Shown in pieces: positions 1 through 7,851 of a stretch of 48,959 nucleotides of DNA (its first letter is position 1; each line of letters begins with the position of its first letter). The stretch spans positions 1 through 48,959 of the forward strand of contig JAITDE010000084.1 in the NCBI GenBank assembly GCA_031282735.1, read 5' to 3'. The position numbers and the translations under genes were made by a program. The notes under the pieces were generated by a model. The model searched no databases, was not told where the DNA came from, and saw only the letters and a list, made by a program, of their open reading frames with translations. Source of the DNA: Oscillospiraceae bacterium (GTDB taxonomy: Bacteria; Bacillota; Clostridia; Oscillospirales; Acutalibacteraceae).

Positions 1-1677
1 GGCAGCTACGAATACACCGATGGGCAAGATTTCGCAGACGGCTCAAAAGCCAAAAAAACCTTGGAAGCATCTCCTGTCGTTTTGGTGCAATACTACATTG
101 ACCACAAAGACGAACTCGACGGATGGTACCCCGCCGGCTTGTGGGCATTGGATACCGACGGCTACGCCTATTGGACGCAAGCACTTCTGCCGGGCGAAGC
201 GACAAATCTGTTGCTTGATAACGTCGTTTTGGATGAACTTGTCGCGCCCGATGATAACTACTACTACGCGATTGATGTTCGCTTGGAAGCCAGCAATTTG
301 ACTGAAAGTTATTTGTTGTATTCTGGGGAGAAAAAGGCGACGGCGAATGGTAAAAAGATTGTTAAAGCATTGACAGTCAAAAGCTTAACCGTGTCGGCTT
401 CGGGCGCGATAACGCAAGTGACAAAAAGTTCGGACTTTGCGATAATGCTTAAAAAAACTGACACTATGCAAACCGTTCATTTGACTGGCGCGGTGGATGG
501 TTCTAACATTTCCACACCAGCGGGCACATGGATGTCCGGCGGCGACAACAGCGCGTGGGCATCACCGGGCGACGAAGACGATCAGTATGTCGTCAACGTT
601 CCCGCTAACAGCACAGGTTCGCTGACCGTAACATGGATCGCCGCTGACAACGACAGCAAAAAGATTACGGTCACCATCTACGCAGTACTGTATATGGCTT
701 ACCAATCTGAGATAGCCCAGTGGTTGACACCAGTCACAACCACCATCAACCTCACTTCACCCGTGGACGCCGTTACCGAGCGTTATGTCCATCTACACGC
801 GTCGCAATCGGATGACAAACTCAACGTTGTGGAAGTTAACAAATACACCGTTATTCCCGAGTTAACCCAAAATAAAATCAGCGAAGACACGGATAACGCG
901 ACAGATACCATCATCAGCACAAATTCTGTCTTTAAAGTGACCATCCCAATTGGTTATGTCGGCGATGTAACCCACACCTTCGGACCTTACACTGTTGTCT
1001 ATCATGTTACAAAAGACGTTGAGCCTTCTCCTGCCGTTCAAGTTGGTGAGACTTTCGCGGCAGACGGCGTTGAGTGGCGTGTATTGCACAAGACTGACAG
1101 TGAAAGCTTGATTATTGCCGAGCATTTGCTTGATACGGCGAGAATGCACAGCAGTAGCACAAATTGGGATCCCGATGTTCTGTGGAGCGGTAGCGAACTC
1201 AGAGGATATTTGAACGACACGTTCATGAACAGTTTAACCACGCTGAAGAGTAATATAGAACTGAAGAAAATCCACACTCGGAAAGGGTGGAACGAGAGTG
1301 CCACCTATACCGAGGACATCAGCATTACAGAAGATTACGTATTCTTATTATCGGAAGAGGATGTCTTCGGCTCACTCACCTATGTAAGAGTCGTGGACGA
1401 GGAAAAAGGTCTTTTTACCTATGATCGGAAACCAGCAAATTTAGCTTATAACACCGTTCCTAACACCGTTCTGTTCACAGACGTCCGTTCCAGGATGACA
1501 ACATCCGTTTCAGGTTGTAGTGCGACCAATTGGTGGTTGCGTTCTCACTACTCTTCTTCTTCGACAAACGCATTGACAATTCACTCCGCTGGTTCTACCG
1601 TTTTTTATCCCGTTACCAACTCATCAGTAGGCATACGCCCCGCAATGTTTATAAACTTTAAAACGCCAACCGAATAA
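1..1677 (+). CDS. Surface-type protein with C-terminal DUF6273 domain (5' partial)
   Basis: The reading frame is open from the first base, so the true start lies upstream; 558 residues are visible. The first ~100 visible residues (DGWYPAGLW, GYAYWTQALLPGE, then LLLDNVVLDE) resemble the TasA/SipW-dependent surface protein fold, where a W/Y-rich strand is followed by an L-PGE turn. A Ser/Thr-rich beta-type middle follows. From about residue 345 the sequence matches the DUF6273 pattern: GVEWRVL, a WSGSELRGYLND segment, FLLSEEDVFG, NWWLRS and a closing VGIRPAMFINF. DUF6273 is common in secreted proteins of gut Firmicutes and has no firm biochemical role. A 10-bp hairpin follows the stop. Domain naming is by eye; the signal peptide cannot be checked here. 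Confidence 0.8.
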   Translation, partial: GSYEYTDGQDFADGSKAKKTLEASPVVLVQYYIDHKDELDGWYPAGLWALDTDGYAYWTQALLPGEATNLLLDNVVLDELVAPDDNYYYAIDVRLEASNLTESYLLYSGEKKATANGKKIVKALTVKSLTVSASGAITQVTKSSDFAIMLKKTDTMQTVHLTGAVDGSNISTPAGTWMSGGDNSAWASPGDEDDQYVVNVPANSTGSLTVTWIAADNDSKKITVTIYAVLYMAYQSEIAQWLTPVTTTINLTSPVDAVTERYVHLHASQSDDKLNVVEVNKYTVIPELTQNKISEDTDNATDTIISTNSVFKVTIPIGYVGDVTHTFGPYTVVYHVTKDVEPSPAVQVGETFAADGVEWRVLHKTDSESLIIAEHLLDTARMHSSSTNWDPDVLWSGSELRGYLNDTFMNSLTTLKSNIELKKIHTRKGWNESATYTEDISITEDYVFLLSEEDVFGSLTYVRVVDEEKGLFTYDRKPANLAYNTVPNTVLFTDVRSRMTTSVSGCSATNWWLRSHYSSSSTNALTIHSAGSTVFYPVTNSSVGIRPAMFINFKTPTE

Positions 1678-1700
1678 CACTAGGCCGTCAAATAACACAC

Positions 1701-1725
1701 AACCCGCAGAAAACCTCTGCGGGTT
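1701..1725 (+). terminator. Hairpin after the DUF6273 gene
   Basis: AACCCGCAGA (1701-1710) pairs perfectly with TCTGCGGGTT (1716-1725) around a 5-nt loop, 23 bases after the upstream stop. The U-tract after it is poor, so it may act as an inefficient terminator or an mRNA 3' end. Confidence 0.6.
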
Positions 1726-1787
1726 GGTGCTGTTTGCGCGAAGCGGCTAAAGTCTTTTTGCTTGTTTATAGAACTCTGGGGAAATGC

Positions 1788-1816
1788 TTGACAGGTCGAA
1801 AATTATTTGTTATAAT
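1788..1816 (+). promoter_or_regulatory. Sigma-A promoter of era
   Basis: TTGACA (1788-1793), a 17-base spacer and TATAAT (1811-1816): perfect consensus, about 80 bases before the era start. Confidence 0.85.
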
Positions 1817-1895
1817 CAGCGCGGCGAATTCTTTCGGTCGCTCCCTTTTTCATAAAGTAGGACGGAGGGTAAGTTTTAGAAAAGAGGAAAAGCAA

Positions 1896-2807
1896 ATGCG
1901 GCGAACTGCCTTTTTGGCAATTGTCGGTTGCCCAAATGTTGGCAAATCGTCATTGCTCAACACGTTGCTTGGCGAAAAAATCGCCATTGTGTCCAACAAA
2001 CCGCAAACAACACGCACACGCATCATGGGTCTGCTGACGCGGAACGACCGCCAATTGGTGTTCACCGATACGCCCGGCATCCATCGGTCGCGCACAAAAC
2101 TCGGCGAACATATGATGCAAGCTGTTCAAGAGAGCGTAGATGGTGTTGACGCGGTCATCCTCGTTGTGTCGGCGCAATCGAAAACGCCGCGCGACGAAGA
2201 AACGCGTCTGCTGGAGCGTCTTCAAAAAAGCCGCACGCCTGTGCTTTTGGCAATCAACAAAATCGACCTGCAGGAGCAAAAAGAGACCGTCGCCGCACAA
2301 ATCGCACAGTGGAGTGAGCGGTTCGACTTTGCCGCAATTGTGCCCATTTCGGTCAAAACCGGCGATAATATGGATGCCTTGCGCAACGAAATCTTTTCGC
2401 TCTTCAAACTTCCCAATTTCACCGCAGGCGATGGATTTTATTTTCCTGAGGATACTTTGACCGATCAGCCCGAACGCGTCATTGCGGCCGAACTAATCCG
2501 CGAGCAGATTTTGCGTTATATGGATCAAGAAATCCCGCACGGCACGATGGTTGTCGTCGAAAAGATGAAAGAGCGCGAGGGCGCGGATTTAATCGACATT
2601 GAGGCGAACATTTTTTGTGAGCGAGATAGCCACAAAGGCATGCTGATCGGCAAGGGCGGCGCGATGCTCAAGCGCATTTCCACCGCCGCGCGGCTTGAGA
2701 TGGAACGTTTTTTTTCCTGCCGTATCCACTTGCAATGCTGGGTGAAAGTCAAGGAGGGCTGGCGTGACCGCGAGAGCGTTTTGCGGGATTTTTTGCCGCA
2801 AAAGTGA
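1896..2807 (+). CDS. era: GTPase Era
   Basis: Ribosome-associated GTPase that binds the 3' end of 16S rRNA and supports 30S assembly. The 303-residue length is normal for the family. G1 is GCPNVGKS (11-18), the switch-region DTPG is at 58-61, and the specificity motif NKID is at 121-124. The C-terminal KH domain shows IGKGGAML from about 251 followed by a basic helix. I chose the ATG at 1896 because it has an AGAGGAAA site and begins the conserved MRRTAFLAIVG strand; the frame is open further upstream, but that extension would run through the promoter. It appears monocistronic, with an intergenic gap before the next gene. Confidence 0.96.
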   Translation: MRRTAFLAIVGCPNVGKSSLLNTLLGEKIAIVSNKPQTTRTRIMGLLTRNDRQLVFTDTPGIHRSRTKLGEHMMQAVQESVDGVDAVILVVSAQSKTPRDEETRLLERLQKSRTPVLLAINKIDLQEQKETVAAQIAQWSERFDFAAIVPISVKTGDNMDALRNEIFSLFKLPNFTAGDGFYFPEDTLTDQPERVIAAELIREQILRYMDQEIPHGTMVVVEKMKEREGADLIDIEANIFCERDSHKGMLIGKGGAMLKRISTAARLEMERFFSCRIHLQCWVKVKEGWRDRESVLRDFLPQK

Positions 2808-2936
2808 AAATTTGAAACCATACGCATTCTTCATATTTATTTCATGAGAAACCAATAACGCCGTCACGATTGTATGGTATTCTGCATATATATCAACCGA
2901 GGATACATCTGCCGGATCATACGTAAGGAGGGCATC

Positions 2937-3389
2937 ATGAATGAGAACACCATGAACGAGAACACAAATGAGTGTGTGCTGTTGTGCGTCACGGGGCATC
3001 CGTCGGCGGTCACCTTGTGCAACGCGGCACAAGAATTGTCGAAGCAAACCAATGCGCGTTTGGAAATTTTGTGCATTCTCCCCCCATTGGACAAAGAAAA
3101 TCCCGATTTGCAAAAGCTTGAAACGCTTGATCGGCTTGCGCAAACATCGGGCACGGTCGTGAACATCTATTTCAACGAATCCCCTGTTTTGGTTGCGGCG
3201 GCGTTCGCAAAAAAGGTGAAAGCGACACGCGTCGCGCTGGGTTTTTCGGAGCGGCAAATCCCGACGTTCGCGAATTTTTTGCGGCAACTCCTGCCTCAAG
3301 TGCCTTTTGCAATGATCGGCAAAGATGGCGCGTTGTATCAGATGATACCGGCGAATCGGACGCTCATCACAGGCGTGCGAAACGGATAA
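2937..3389 (+). CDS. Universal-stress-protein-like, KdpD USP-domain type
   Basis: A 150-residue soluble protein. After a duplicated MNENT start, the strand-turn ECVLLCVTGHPSA and helix NAAQELSKQTNA match the start of USP domains of the KdpD type. A second strand (LEILCILPP) and a late TRVALGFSE segment fit the rest of the alpha/beta fold. Function is unknown; stand-alone USP domains of this class are thought to be nucleotide-binding stress or regulatory proteins. No kdp genes are nearby. The start at 2937 is preceded by AAGGAGGG; a longer in-frame start at 2874 lacks such a site. A strong terminator follows at 3437. Confidence 0.65.
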   Translation: MNENTMNENTNECVLLCVTGHPSAVTLCNAAQELSKQTNARLEILCILPPLDKENPDLQKLETLDRLAQTSGTVVNIYFNESPVLVAAAFAKKVKATRVALGFSERQIPTFANFLRQLLPQVPFAMIGKDGALYQMIPANRTLITGVRNG

Positions 3390-3436
3390 AAATCTTTTTG
3401 TTTTGTGTGAATCAAAGAAAAACGCGCAGAAAACCA

Positions 3437-3466
3437 CCCTCGCCAAATGCATGGCGAGGGTTTTTT
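3437..3466 (+). terminator. Intrinsic terminator after the USP-like gene
   Basis: CCCTCGCC (3437-3444) pairs with GGCGAGGG (3453-3460), 8-nt loop, followed by six T. Classic Rho-independent structure on the plus strand. Confidence 0.9.
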
Positions 3467-3545
3467 AATGACCCTTATGTTCTTGATGGATCGTCCGGGG
3501 AGTTGGACACCTTGCGTTTTCGCATCGAATCACGGATCGTTTGCC

Positions 3546-3680
3546 TCAGCTACAGCCGCAACCGTTTGTGCCGAAGAGCGAATTGTCGGAACAGCCGTTG
3601 TTGCAGTTGTTGCCGCCAAGATTGCCCAACAACATGAGCAGGATAAGCAGTGGCAAGATCGAGTTAAGATTGCAGTTCAT
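3546..3680 (-). CDS. Tiny Cys/Asn-rich hydrophobic protein (44 aa)
   Basis: Reads MNCNLNSILPLLILLMLLGNL followed by a GGNNCNNGC stretch and a final NGCGCS before TGA. It has one hydrophobic core of about 15 residues and a tail rich in Gly, Asn and Cys. A GGGGGG ribosome site lies 6 bases before the ATG. It resembles short glycine/cysteine proteins found around sporulation and spore coats (the YjcZ type), but I cannot assign it to a family. It is followed in the same orientation by a 37-aa protein of the same design, which supports both being genes. Codons 1-4 alone give two Asn and one Cys. Confidence 0.7.
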   Translation of the reverse strand: MNCNLNSILPLLILLMLLGNLGGNNCNNGCSDNSLFGTNGCGCS

Positions 3681-3709
3681 TGTATCCCCCCGTTTTGAAT
3701 TTTGTGCAC

Positions 3710-3760
3710 AATCTGCACATTACATGTTTATGCGCTTGGCAGGGACGCTATGCACGGCGT
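3710..3760 (-). promoter_or_regulatory. Possible sigma-E-like promoter of the 44-aa gene
   Basis: Read on the minus strand there is an ATA, 16 bases, then CATAAACAT, close to a mother-cell sigma-E pattern (ATA ... CATACAAT). No good sigma-A promoter is visible in this interval. Weak by itself; reported because the neighbouring tiny gene has a comparable, better match. Confidence 0.3.
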
Positions 3761-3787
3761 GCCGGAGTTTGTCTTTTGTGCGTCAGA

Positions 3788-3901
3788 TTAGCCATTGCAG
3801 CAACCACAGTTGTAGTCGTTGTTGGAACCGTTGCCGCCAGAGCAAAGGAGCAGGATGAGGATCAAGAATGTGAGGTTGCCATTGCATCCGCCGAAACCCA
3901 T
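3788..3901 (-). CDS. Tiny Cys/Asn/Gly-rich hydrophobic protein (37 aa)
   Basis: Begins MGFGGCNGNLTFLILILLLC, continues SGGNGSNNDYN and ends CGCCNG. The architecture is the same as the 44-aa neighbour: short polar start, 10-12 hydrophobic residues, then a Gly/Asn/Cys tail. An AAAGGAGGG ribosome site sits at good spacing before the ATG at 3901, which is the best evidence that it is translated. Likely membrane-associated or a structural coat or exosporium-type protein; function not known. It is too short for usual gene callers. Confidence 0.75.
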   Translation of the reverse strand: MGFGGCNGNLTFLILILLLCSGGNGSNNDYNCGCCNG

Positions 3902-3932
3902 TGAAGTGCCCTCCTTTCTTGTAGCTTACACT

Positions 3933-3965
3933 GTTATCATATGTGCTTTCAAGAAAATGGTTACA
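3933..3965 (-). promoter_or_regulatory. Possible sigma-K-like promoter of the 37-aa gene
   Basis: On the minus strand AC is followed after 16 bases by CATATGATA, which fits the late mother-cell sigma-K pattern AC-N16/17-CATANNNTA. About 30 bases separate it from the ribosome site. Pattern match only. Confidence 0.4.
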
Positions 3966-4019
3966 ACATTCATGTGAAAATACGGATGCTTTGTTTTTTT
4001 ATAAAGAAAAGCGGCAGGC

Positions 4020-5303
4020 TTATAATCTTTCCGAGATTTTCTGCGCCTCAAAGCACACGCGTTCCTCATCAATTTTTGCGCAGTGCCCGTTTGCAAACAG
4101 GAGTTCGCCGTCGATAAACACTTTTTCAGGCTCATTTCCCTGCGCGCCATAGCAAAGGGCGGCAAGAAGATTTGTGCGCGGCGTCCAGTGCGGTTGATTG
4201 AGATTGCATACGACTAAATCAGCACGTTTGCCCGCTTCAATCGAACCCGTGATAGCGCCCAATCCAAGCGCGTTTGCCCCGTTGATTGTTGCAATCTTCA
4301 AACCCTGTTCGGCTGTGATACACACGGAATCTTCGTTTTTGCCCTTGTGAATGAGGCACAAAAAGTTCAGCTCACGAAGCATATTCAGCGCGTTGTTGCT
4401 CGCCGCACCGTCCGTGCCTAGCGCGACGTTGATACCATTTGCGATCATCTCGCGGACAGGCGCTACACCGTTCGCCAATTTGAGGTTGCTGATGGGATTG
4501 GTCGCAACGCTCACGCCGTGTTGGGCGGCAATCCGCATGTCTTGTTCCGTCATATGAACGCAATGCGCGGCAATCGTCGACACGTTGAACACGCCCGCGT
4601 CTTCCATCAAAGCGAAGGGCGTTTTGCCGTAGAGTTTTTGGATATCCGCAATCTCTTGCCGGCTCTCGCCCAAATGCGTATGAATTGGCACGTCCAATTT
4701 CCGCGCGGTTTCGGCGATGAGACTCAAGTAATCGGGCGCACAGGTATAAGGCGCGTGAGGCGCAAGCGCAAACGTCAGCCTACCATAACCGCGAAATGCC
4801 GCAATTTCGTCCGAAGCCTCGCGCAACCGCCGAAGCCCGCCCTCGTCCGCGCGCGAAGATCCAACCAATCCACGTGACAAAACAGCGCGCATTCCGCTTT
4901 CGTGCGCCGCTTGCGCGTTTTCGTTTTGACTGATGTACATGTCGTTATAGCACGTGCATCCGCTGCGGAGCATCTCAATCGCGGCAAGGAATGTACCCCA
5001 ATAGGAATCATTTGTTCGCAAGCGATCCTCCATGGGCAGGATGTTGTCGAACAGCCACGCATGGAACGGCAAATCGTCGGCGCGGTTGCGCAAAAGCGTC
5101 ATATAGGCATGCGTATGCGCGTTCACAAAACCGGGCGTGAGCAATCTGTCTTTGCCGTCGATGGTTTCATCGGGAACAAAATCCTCAGGAACTTCTCCCA
5201 CGAACGCAATTGTATTGCCCGCAACGCCGACGTTGCATGTTTCTATACGCAATCCGCCGCCGTCGGGCAGAAGAGCTTGTATCTTTTTGAAGAGGATGCT
5301 CAT
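4020..5303 (-). CDS. MtaD/SsnA-type amidohydrolase (probable SAH/MTA deaminase)
   Basis: A 427-residue metal-dependent hydrolase of the amidohydrolase superfamily. The metal-binding HTH of the PGFVNAHTHAYM motif is at 63-65, APH at 181-183, HTHLGES at 208-214, AAHCVH at 245-250 and the catalytic Asp in GTDGAASNN at 298. This set is typical of 5-methylthioadenosine/S-adenosylhomocysteine deaminases and related guanine-deaminase-like enzymes, which remove the 6-amino group of the purine ring. Substrate cannot be fixed from motifs. Soluble, no signal peptide. A GGAG site precedes the ATG. It lies just downstream of guaA on the same strand, consistent with purine or methyl-cycle salvage. Confidence 0.85.
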   Translation of the reverse strand: MSILFKKIQALLPDGGGLRIETCNVGVAGNTIAFVGEVPEDFVPDETIDGKDRLLTPGFVNAHTHAYMTLLRNRADDLPFHAWLFDNILPMEDRLRTNDSYWGTFLAAIEMLRSGCTCYNDMYISQNENAQAAHESGMRAVLSRGLVGSSRADEGGLRRLREASDEIAAFRGYGRLTFALAPHAPYTCAPDYLSLIAETARKLDVPIHTHLGESRQEIADIQKLYGKTPFALMEDAGVFNVSTIAAHCVHMTEQDMRIAAQHGVSVATNPISNLKLANGVAPVREMIANGINVALGTDGAASNNALNMLRELNFLCLIHKGKNEDSVCITAEQGLKIATINGANALGLGAITGSIEAGKRADLVVCNLNQPHWTPRTNLLAALCYGAQGNEPEKVFIDGELLFANGHCAKIDEERVCFEAQKISERL

Positions 5304-5381
5304 CGAAAAACTCCATTCTTGTCAATCGACCGTGAGCAGCTTGCCAAAATTCTTTTCAATGATTTGTATCAATCGCATTTG

Positions 5382-6920
5382 TTACTCCCACTCAATTGTT
5401 CCCGGCGGCTTTGCGGTGATATCATACACCACGCGGTTGACGCCGCCAACTTCGTTCACAATGCGCGACGACACTTTGGCAAGCACTTCGTAGGGGATCG
5501 GCACAAATTCCGCCGTCATAAAATCAGATGTCGTCACCGCGCGCAGGGCGATCGTCGCGTCGTAGGTGCGCCCGTCGCCCATGACACCGACCGATTTGAT
5601 GTTGGTCAGCACGGCAAAATATTGACTGATCGCGCGATCCATCTTGGCAATGGCAATCTCGTCGCGAAAAATCGCGTCAGCCTCTTGGAGCAAAGCGATT
5701 TTTGCGGGTGTGATTTCGCCCAAGATGCGCACCGCAAGCCCCGGCCCGGGAAACGGTTGCCGCCACACCAGCGCTTCGTCGATGCCTAGTTCAATCCCCG
5801 CGCGCCGCACCTCATCCTTAAAGAGCATGCGTAGCGGCTCAATGATTTCGTCAAAATCGACGACATCCGGCAATGCGCCGACGTTGTGATGGCTTTTGAT
5901 AACCGCCGAATCGCCGGCGCCGCTTTCGATCACGTCGGGATAAATCGTGCCCTGCACCAAAAAACCGACTTTGCCGATTTTTTTGCTTTCCTGTTCAAAC
6001 ACGCGGATGAATGTTTCGCCTATGATTTTGCGTTTTGCCTCAGGATCAATCACGCCGCGCAGATTGTTCAAAAACACATCCTGCGCGTTGACGCGGATAA
6101 AATTCATATCAAATGTGTCGCGGCAAACGCGCTCCACATCGTCGCCCTCATTTTTGCGCAGCATCCCGTGGTCAACAAATACGCAGGTGAGCTGTTTGCC
6201 AATCGCGCGGTGCAGCATCACGGCTGCGACGGTCGAATCCACACCACCCGAAAGAGCGCAAATCACCTTTTGTGTGCCGATTTTTTCTCGCAACGCCGCA
6301 ATTGTCCGTTCCACATAACCGCTCATTCGCCAATCGCCTGTGCATCCGCAGATTGTTTTCAAAAAATTGTCCAAAATCATCTGCCCGAATTGCGTATGCT
6401 GCACCTCGGGATGAAATTGCACGGCATATAATTTTTGATTTTTGTTCTCCATGGCGGCGACAGGGCAGTTTGGGGTTTGCGCGATCGCCTCAAAGCCCGC
6501 AGGCAACCTTTGGATGGAATCCGTGTGACTCATCCAGCAAGTTGATTGTTTCGTCACGCCCGCAAACAACGGCGATTGTTCGTTGATTAGATTGAGATCC
6601 ACGCGCCCGTATTCTCCAACAGGCGCGGCACCAACGCCGCCGTCGGCAAGATATGCCATCAGCTGTGCGCCGTAACAAATGCCCAGCACGGGGATTCCCA
6701 GTTCTAGTATTTCTTTGGAACAGCGCGGTGCGTTATCGGCATAGACACTGTTGGGGCCACCTGTTAATATGATGCCAAGGGGTTGCGTCGTTTGCAACTG
6801 CGCAACCGGCACGGTGTAGGGTTTAACTTCACAATACACACCCAAATCGCGCACACGCCGTGCAATCAAATGCGAATATTGACCGCCGAAATCCAAAACA
6901 ATCATGCATTGGTGTTTCAT
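5382..6920 (-). CDS. guaA: GMP synthase (glutamine-hydrolysing)
   Basis: Converts XMP to GMP using ATP and glutamine. The 512-residue length is normal. The N-terminal class I glutamine amidotransferase has [11 protein letters not shown] with catalytic Cys82 and QFHPEV with His170/Glu172. The ATP-pyrophosphatase domain has the SGGVDS P-loop at 224-229, and the dimerisation domain ends in the conserved PPGTIEWE. The ribosome site is AAGGGGAT. No purine riboswitch fold is visible in its leader; the 5' region instead carries a copy of the dispersed hairpin/GCTTCGCG repeat (6931-7032). Confidence 0.98.
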   Translation of the reverse strand: MKHQCMIVLDFGGQYSHLIARRVRDLGVYCEVKPYTVPVAQLQTTQPLGIILTGGPNSVYADNAPRCSKEILELGIPVLGICYGAQLMAYLADGGVGAAPVGEYGRVDLNLINEQSPLFAGVTKQSTCWMSHTDSIQRLPAGFEAIAQTPNCPVAAMENKNQKLYAVQFHPEVQHTQFGQMILDNFLKTICGCTGDWRMSGYVERTIAALREKIGTQKVICALSGGVDSTVAAVMLHRAIGKQLTCVFVDHGMLRKNEGDDVERVCRDTFDMNFIRVNAQDVFLNNLRGVIDPEAKRKIIGETFIRVFEQESKKIGKVGFLVQGTIYPDVIESGAGDSAVIKSHHNVGALPDVVDFDEIIEPLRMLFKDEVRRAGIELGIDEALVWRQPFPGPGLAVRILGEITPAKIALLQEADAIFRDEIAIAKMDRAISQYFAVLTNIKSVGVMGDGRTYDATIALRAVTTSDFMTAEFVPIPYEVLAKVSSRIVNEVGGVNRVVYDITAKPPGTIEWE

Positions 6921-6930
6921 TTTATCCCCT

Positions 6931-7032
6931 TTTCTTCTTCTTTTTCTGATTCTTTTTCTGAAAGAAAAGAAACAAAAAGACTCTTTCCCCGCTTCGCGCT
7001 GTCATTTTTCCCCGCTTCGCGCTGTCATTTTT
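6931..7032 (+). repeat. Dispersed repeat, copy A (with 23-bp tandem duplication)
   Basis: An imperfect T/C-run to A/G-run hairpin (about 6950-6972) is followed by CAAAAAGACTCTTT and then two identical 23-base units, each CCCCGCTTCGCGCTGTC plus ATTTTT, at 6987-7009 and 7010-7032. The same core occurs at 19157-19402 and 42320-42377. It makes up the guaA leader region. Confidence 0.75.
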
Positions 7033-7065
7033 AATCAGAAATGATTATGTGAACCATGCGCAAAA

Positions 7066-7102
7066 CCAAAAATCCCAAGAAAAGCTTTCATGGGATTTTT
7101 GG
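7066..7102 (-). terminator. Terminator of the rplM-to-PHP block
   Basis: TGGGATTTTTGG (7091-7102) pairs with CCAAAAATCCCA (7066-7077), directly downstream of the PHP gene stop on the minus strand; on the minus strand TTTTG follows the stem. Confidence 0.7.
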
Positions 7103-7104
7103 GC

Positions 7105-7851
7105 TTACTGCAACAACGTGTATGCGCCACTGCGAAGCTGGCGGATCAATTGCTGCATATTTTGCACGGGTTCTTGAAAAACCAATCCGCCGGGCTCGCG
7201 TCCGTCGCCCGTATCGCCTCCGTGATAATCCGAACCGGAACTTTTGAGCAAACCATAATACCGATCCGCCCAAGCGTTCGCGATCGCGTTGTGCGAATCG
7301 TGGTGTGAATTGCCGTTATAAACCTCAACACCGTCCAGCAAAATGGGATTGACAATGGTCATGTCGAAGCGGAACGGATGCGCCTGCACGATGGTCAAAT
7401 CATATTTGTTTTTTAATTTTTGAAACGTACGCAGATCAAGCTGATCGAAGTGCGGATGCTCAAACAAAAACGATTCGTCAAAACCATACACCAAAAAATC
7501 GTTGTCCGTTCCATCTTCAAAGCGCAATTCCATGCCGAGCAACACAACAAAGCCTGCAGGCGCGGCATTTTTTGCGTTCTTATAACCCGTGAGAAAAAAA
7601 CGTACGCGATTTTCCCACGGAATTTTCGACAAATCGCCGAGACGAGCGGCATGGCATCCCGAAAAATGATCGGTCATCACCATCCCCGCGTAGCCCTTTT
7701 CAACACAGCGCCGCACGACTTCATCCGCCTTGGCAAGTGCGCAGGGGCTAACTTCACTGCTGTGGATGTGCATTTCAATCGCGTTGGGCGGCAAAGAGTC
7801 CAATTGGATTGTCCATTCCAACTCCGGAGCGATTAGCATTTGATTGCTCAT
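7105..7851 (-). CDS. PHP-domain metal-dependent phosphoesterase
   Basis: 248 residues of the PHP superfamily. Metal ligands visible: HIH (28, 30), TDHF (Asp61, His62), Glu108 in GMELRF, His158 in QAHPF, and SDYHGGD (Asp208, His210). The central part (VEVYNGNSHHDSHN) is typical of PHP proteins that contain an internal variable region. The substrate is unknown; family members hydrolyse phosphoesters such as short nucleotides or histidinol phosphate. The start codon overlaps the jag stop (ATGA), so it is translationally coupled to jag. This is an unusual place for a PHP gene: mnmE normally follows jag. A terminator follows directly. Confidence 0.85.
   Translation of the reverse strand: MSNQMLIAPELEWTIQLDSLPPNAIEMHIHSSEVSPCALAKADEVVRRCVEKGYAGMVMTDHFSGCHAARLGDLSKIPWENRVRFFLTGYKNAKNAAPAGFVVLLGMELRFEDGTDNDFLVYGFDESFLFEHPHFDQLDLRTFQKLKNKYDLTIVQAHPFRFDMTIVNPILLDGVEVYNGNSHHDSHNAIANAWADRYYGLLKSSGSDYHGGDTGDGREPGGLVFQEPVQNMQQLIRQLRSGAYTLLQ

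Noticed and set aside
1734..1895. Long upstream extension of era; similar extensions for the YbtP-like ABC gene (to 24643), DUF1015 (to 32380) and the subtilisin (to 42387).
   Set aside because: The extensions cross promoters, repeats or neighbouring genes, and the shorter starts have good ribosome sites or match family starts.
6921..7065. Purine riboswitch before guaA.
   Set aside because: None of the conserved loop or junction sequences is visible; the leader is taken up by the dispersed repeat.
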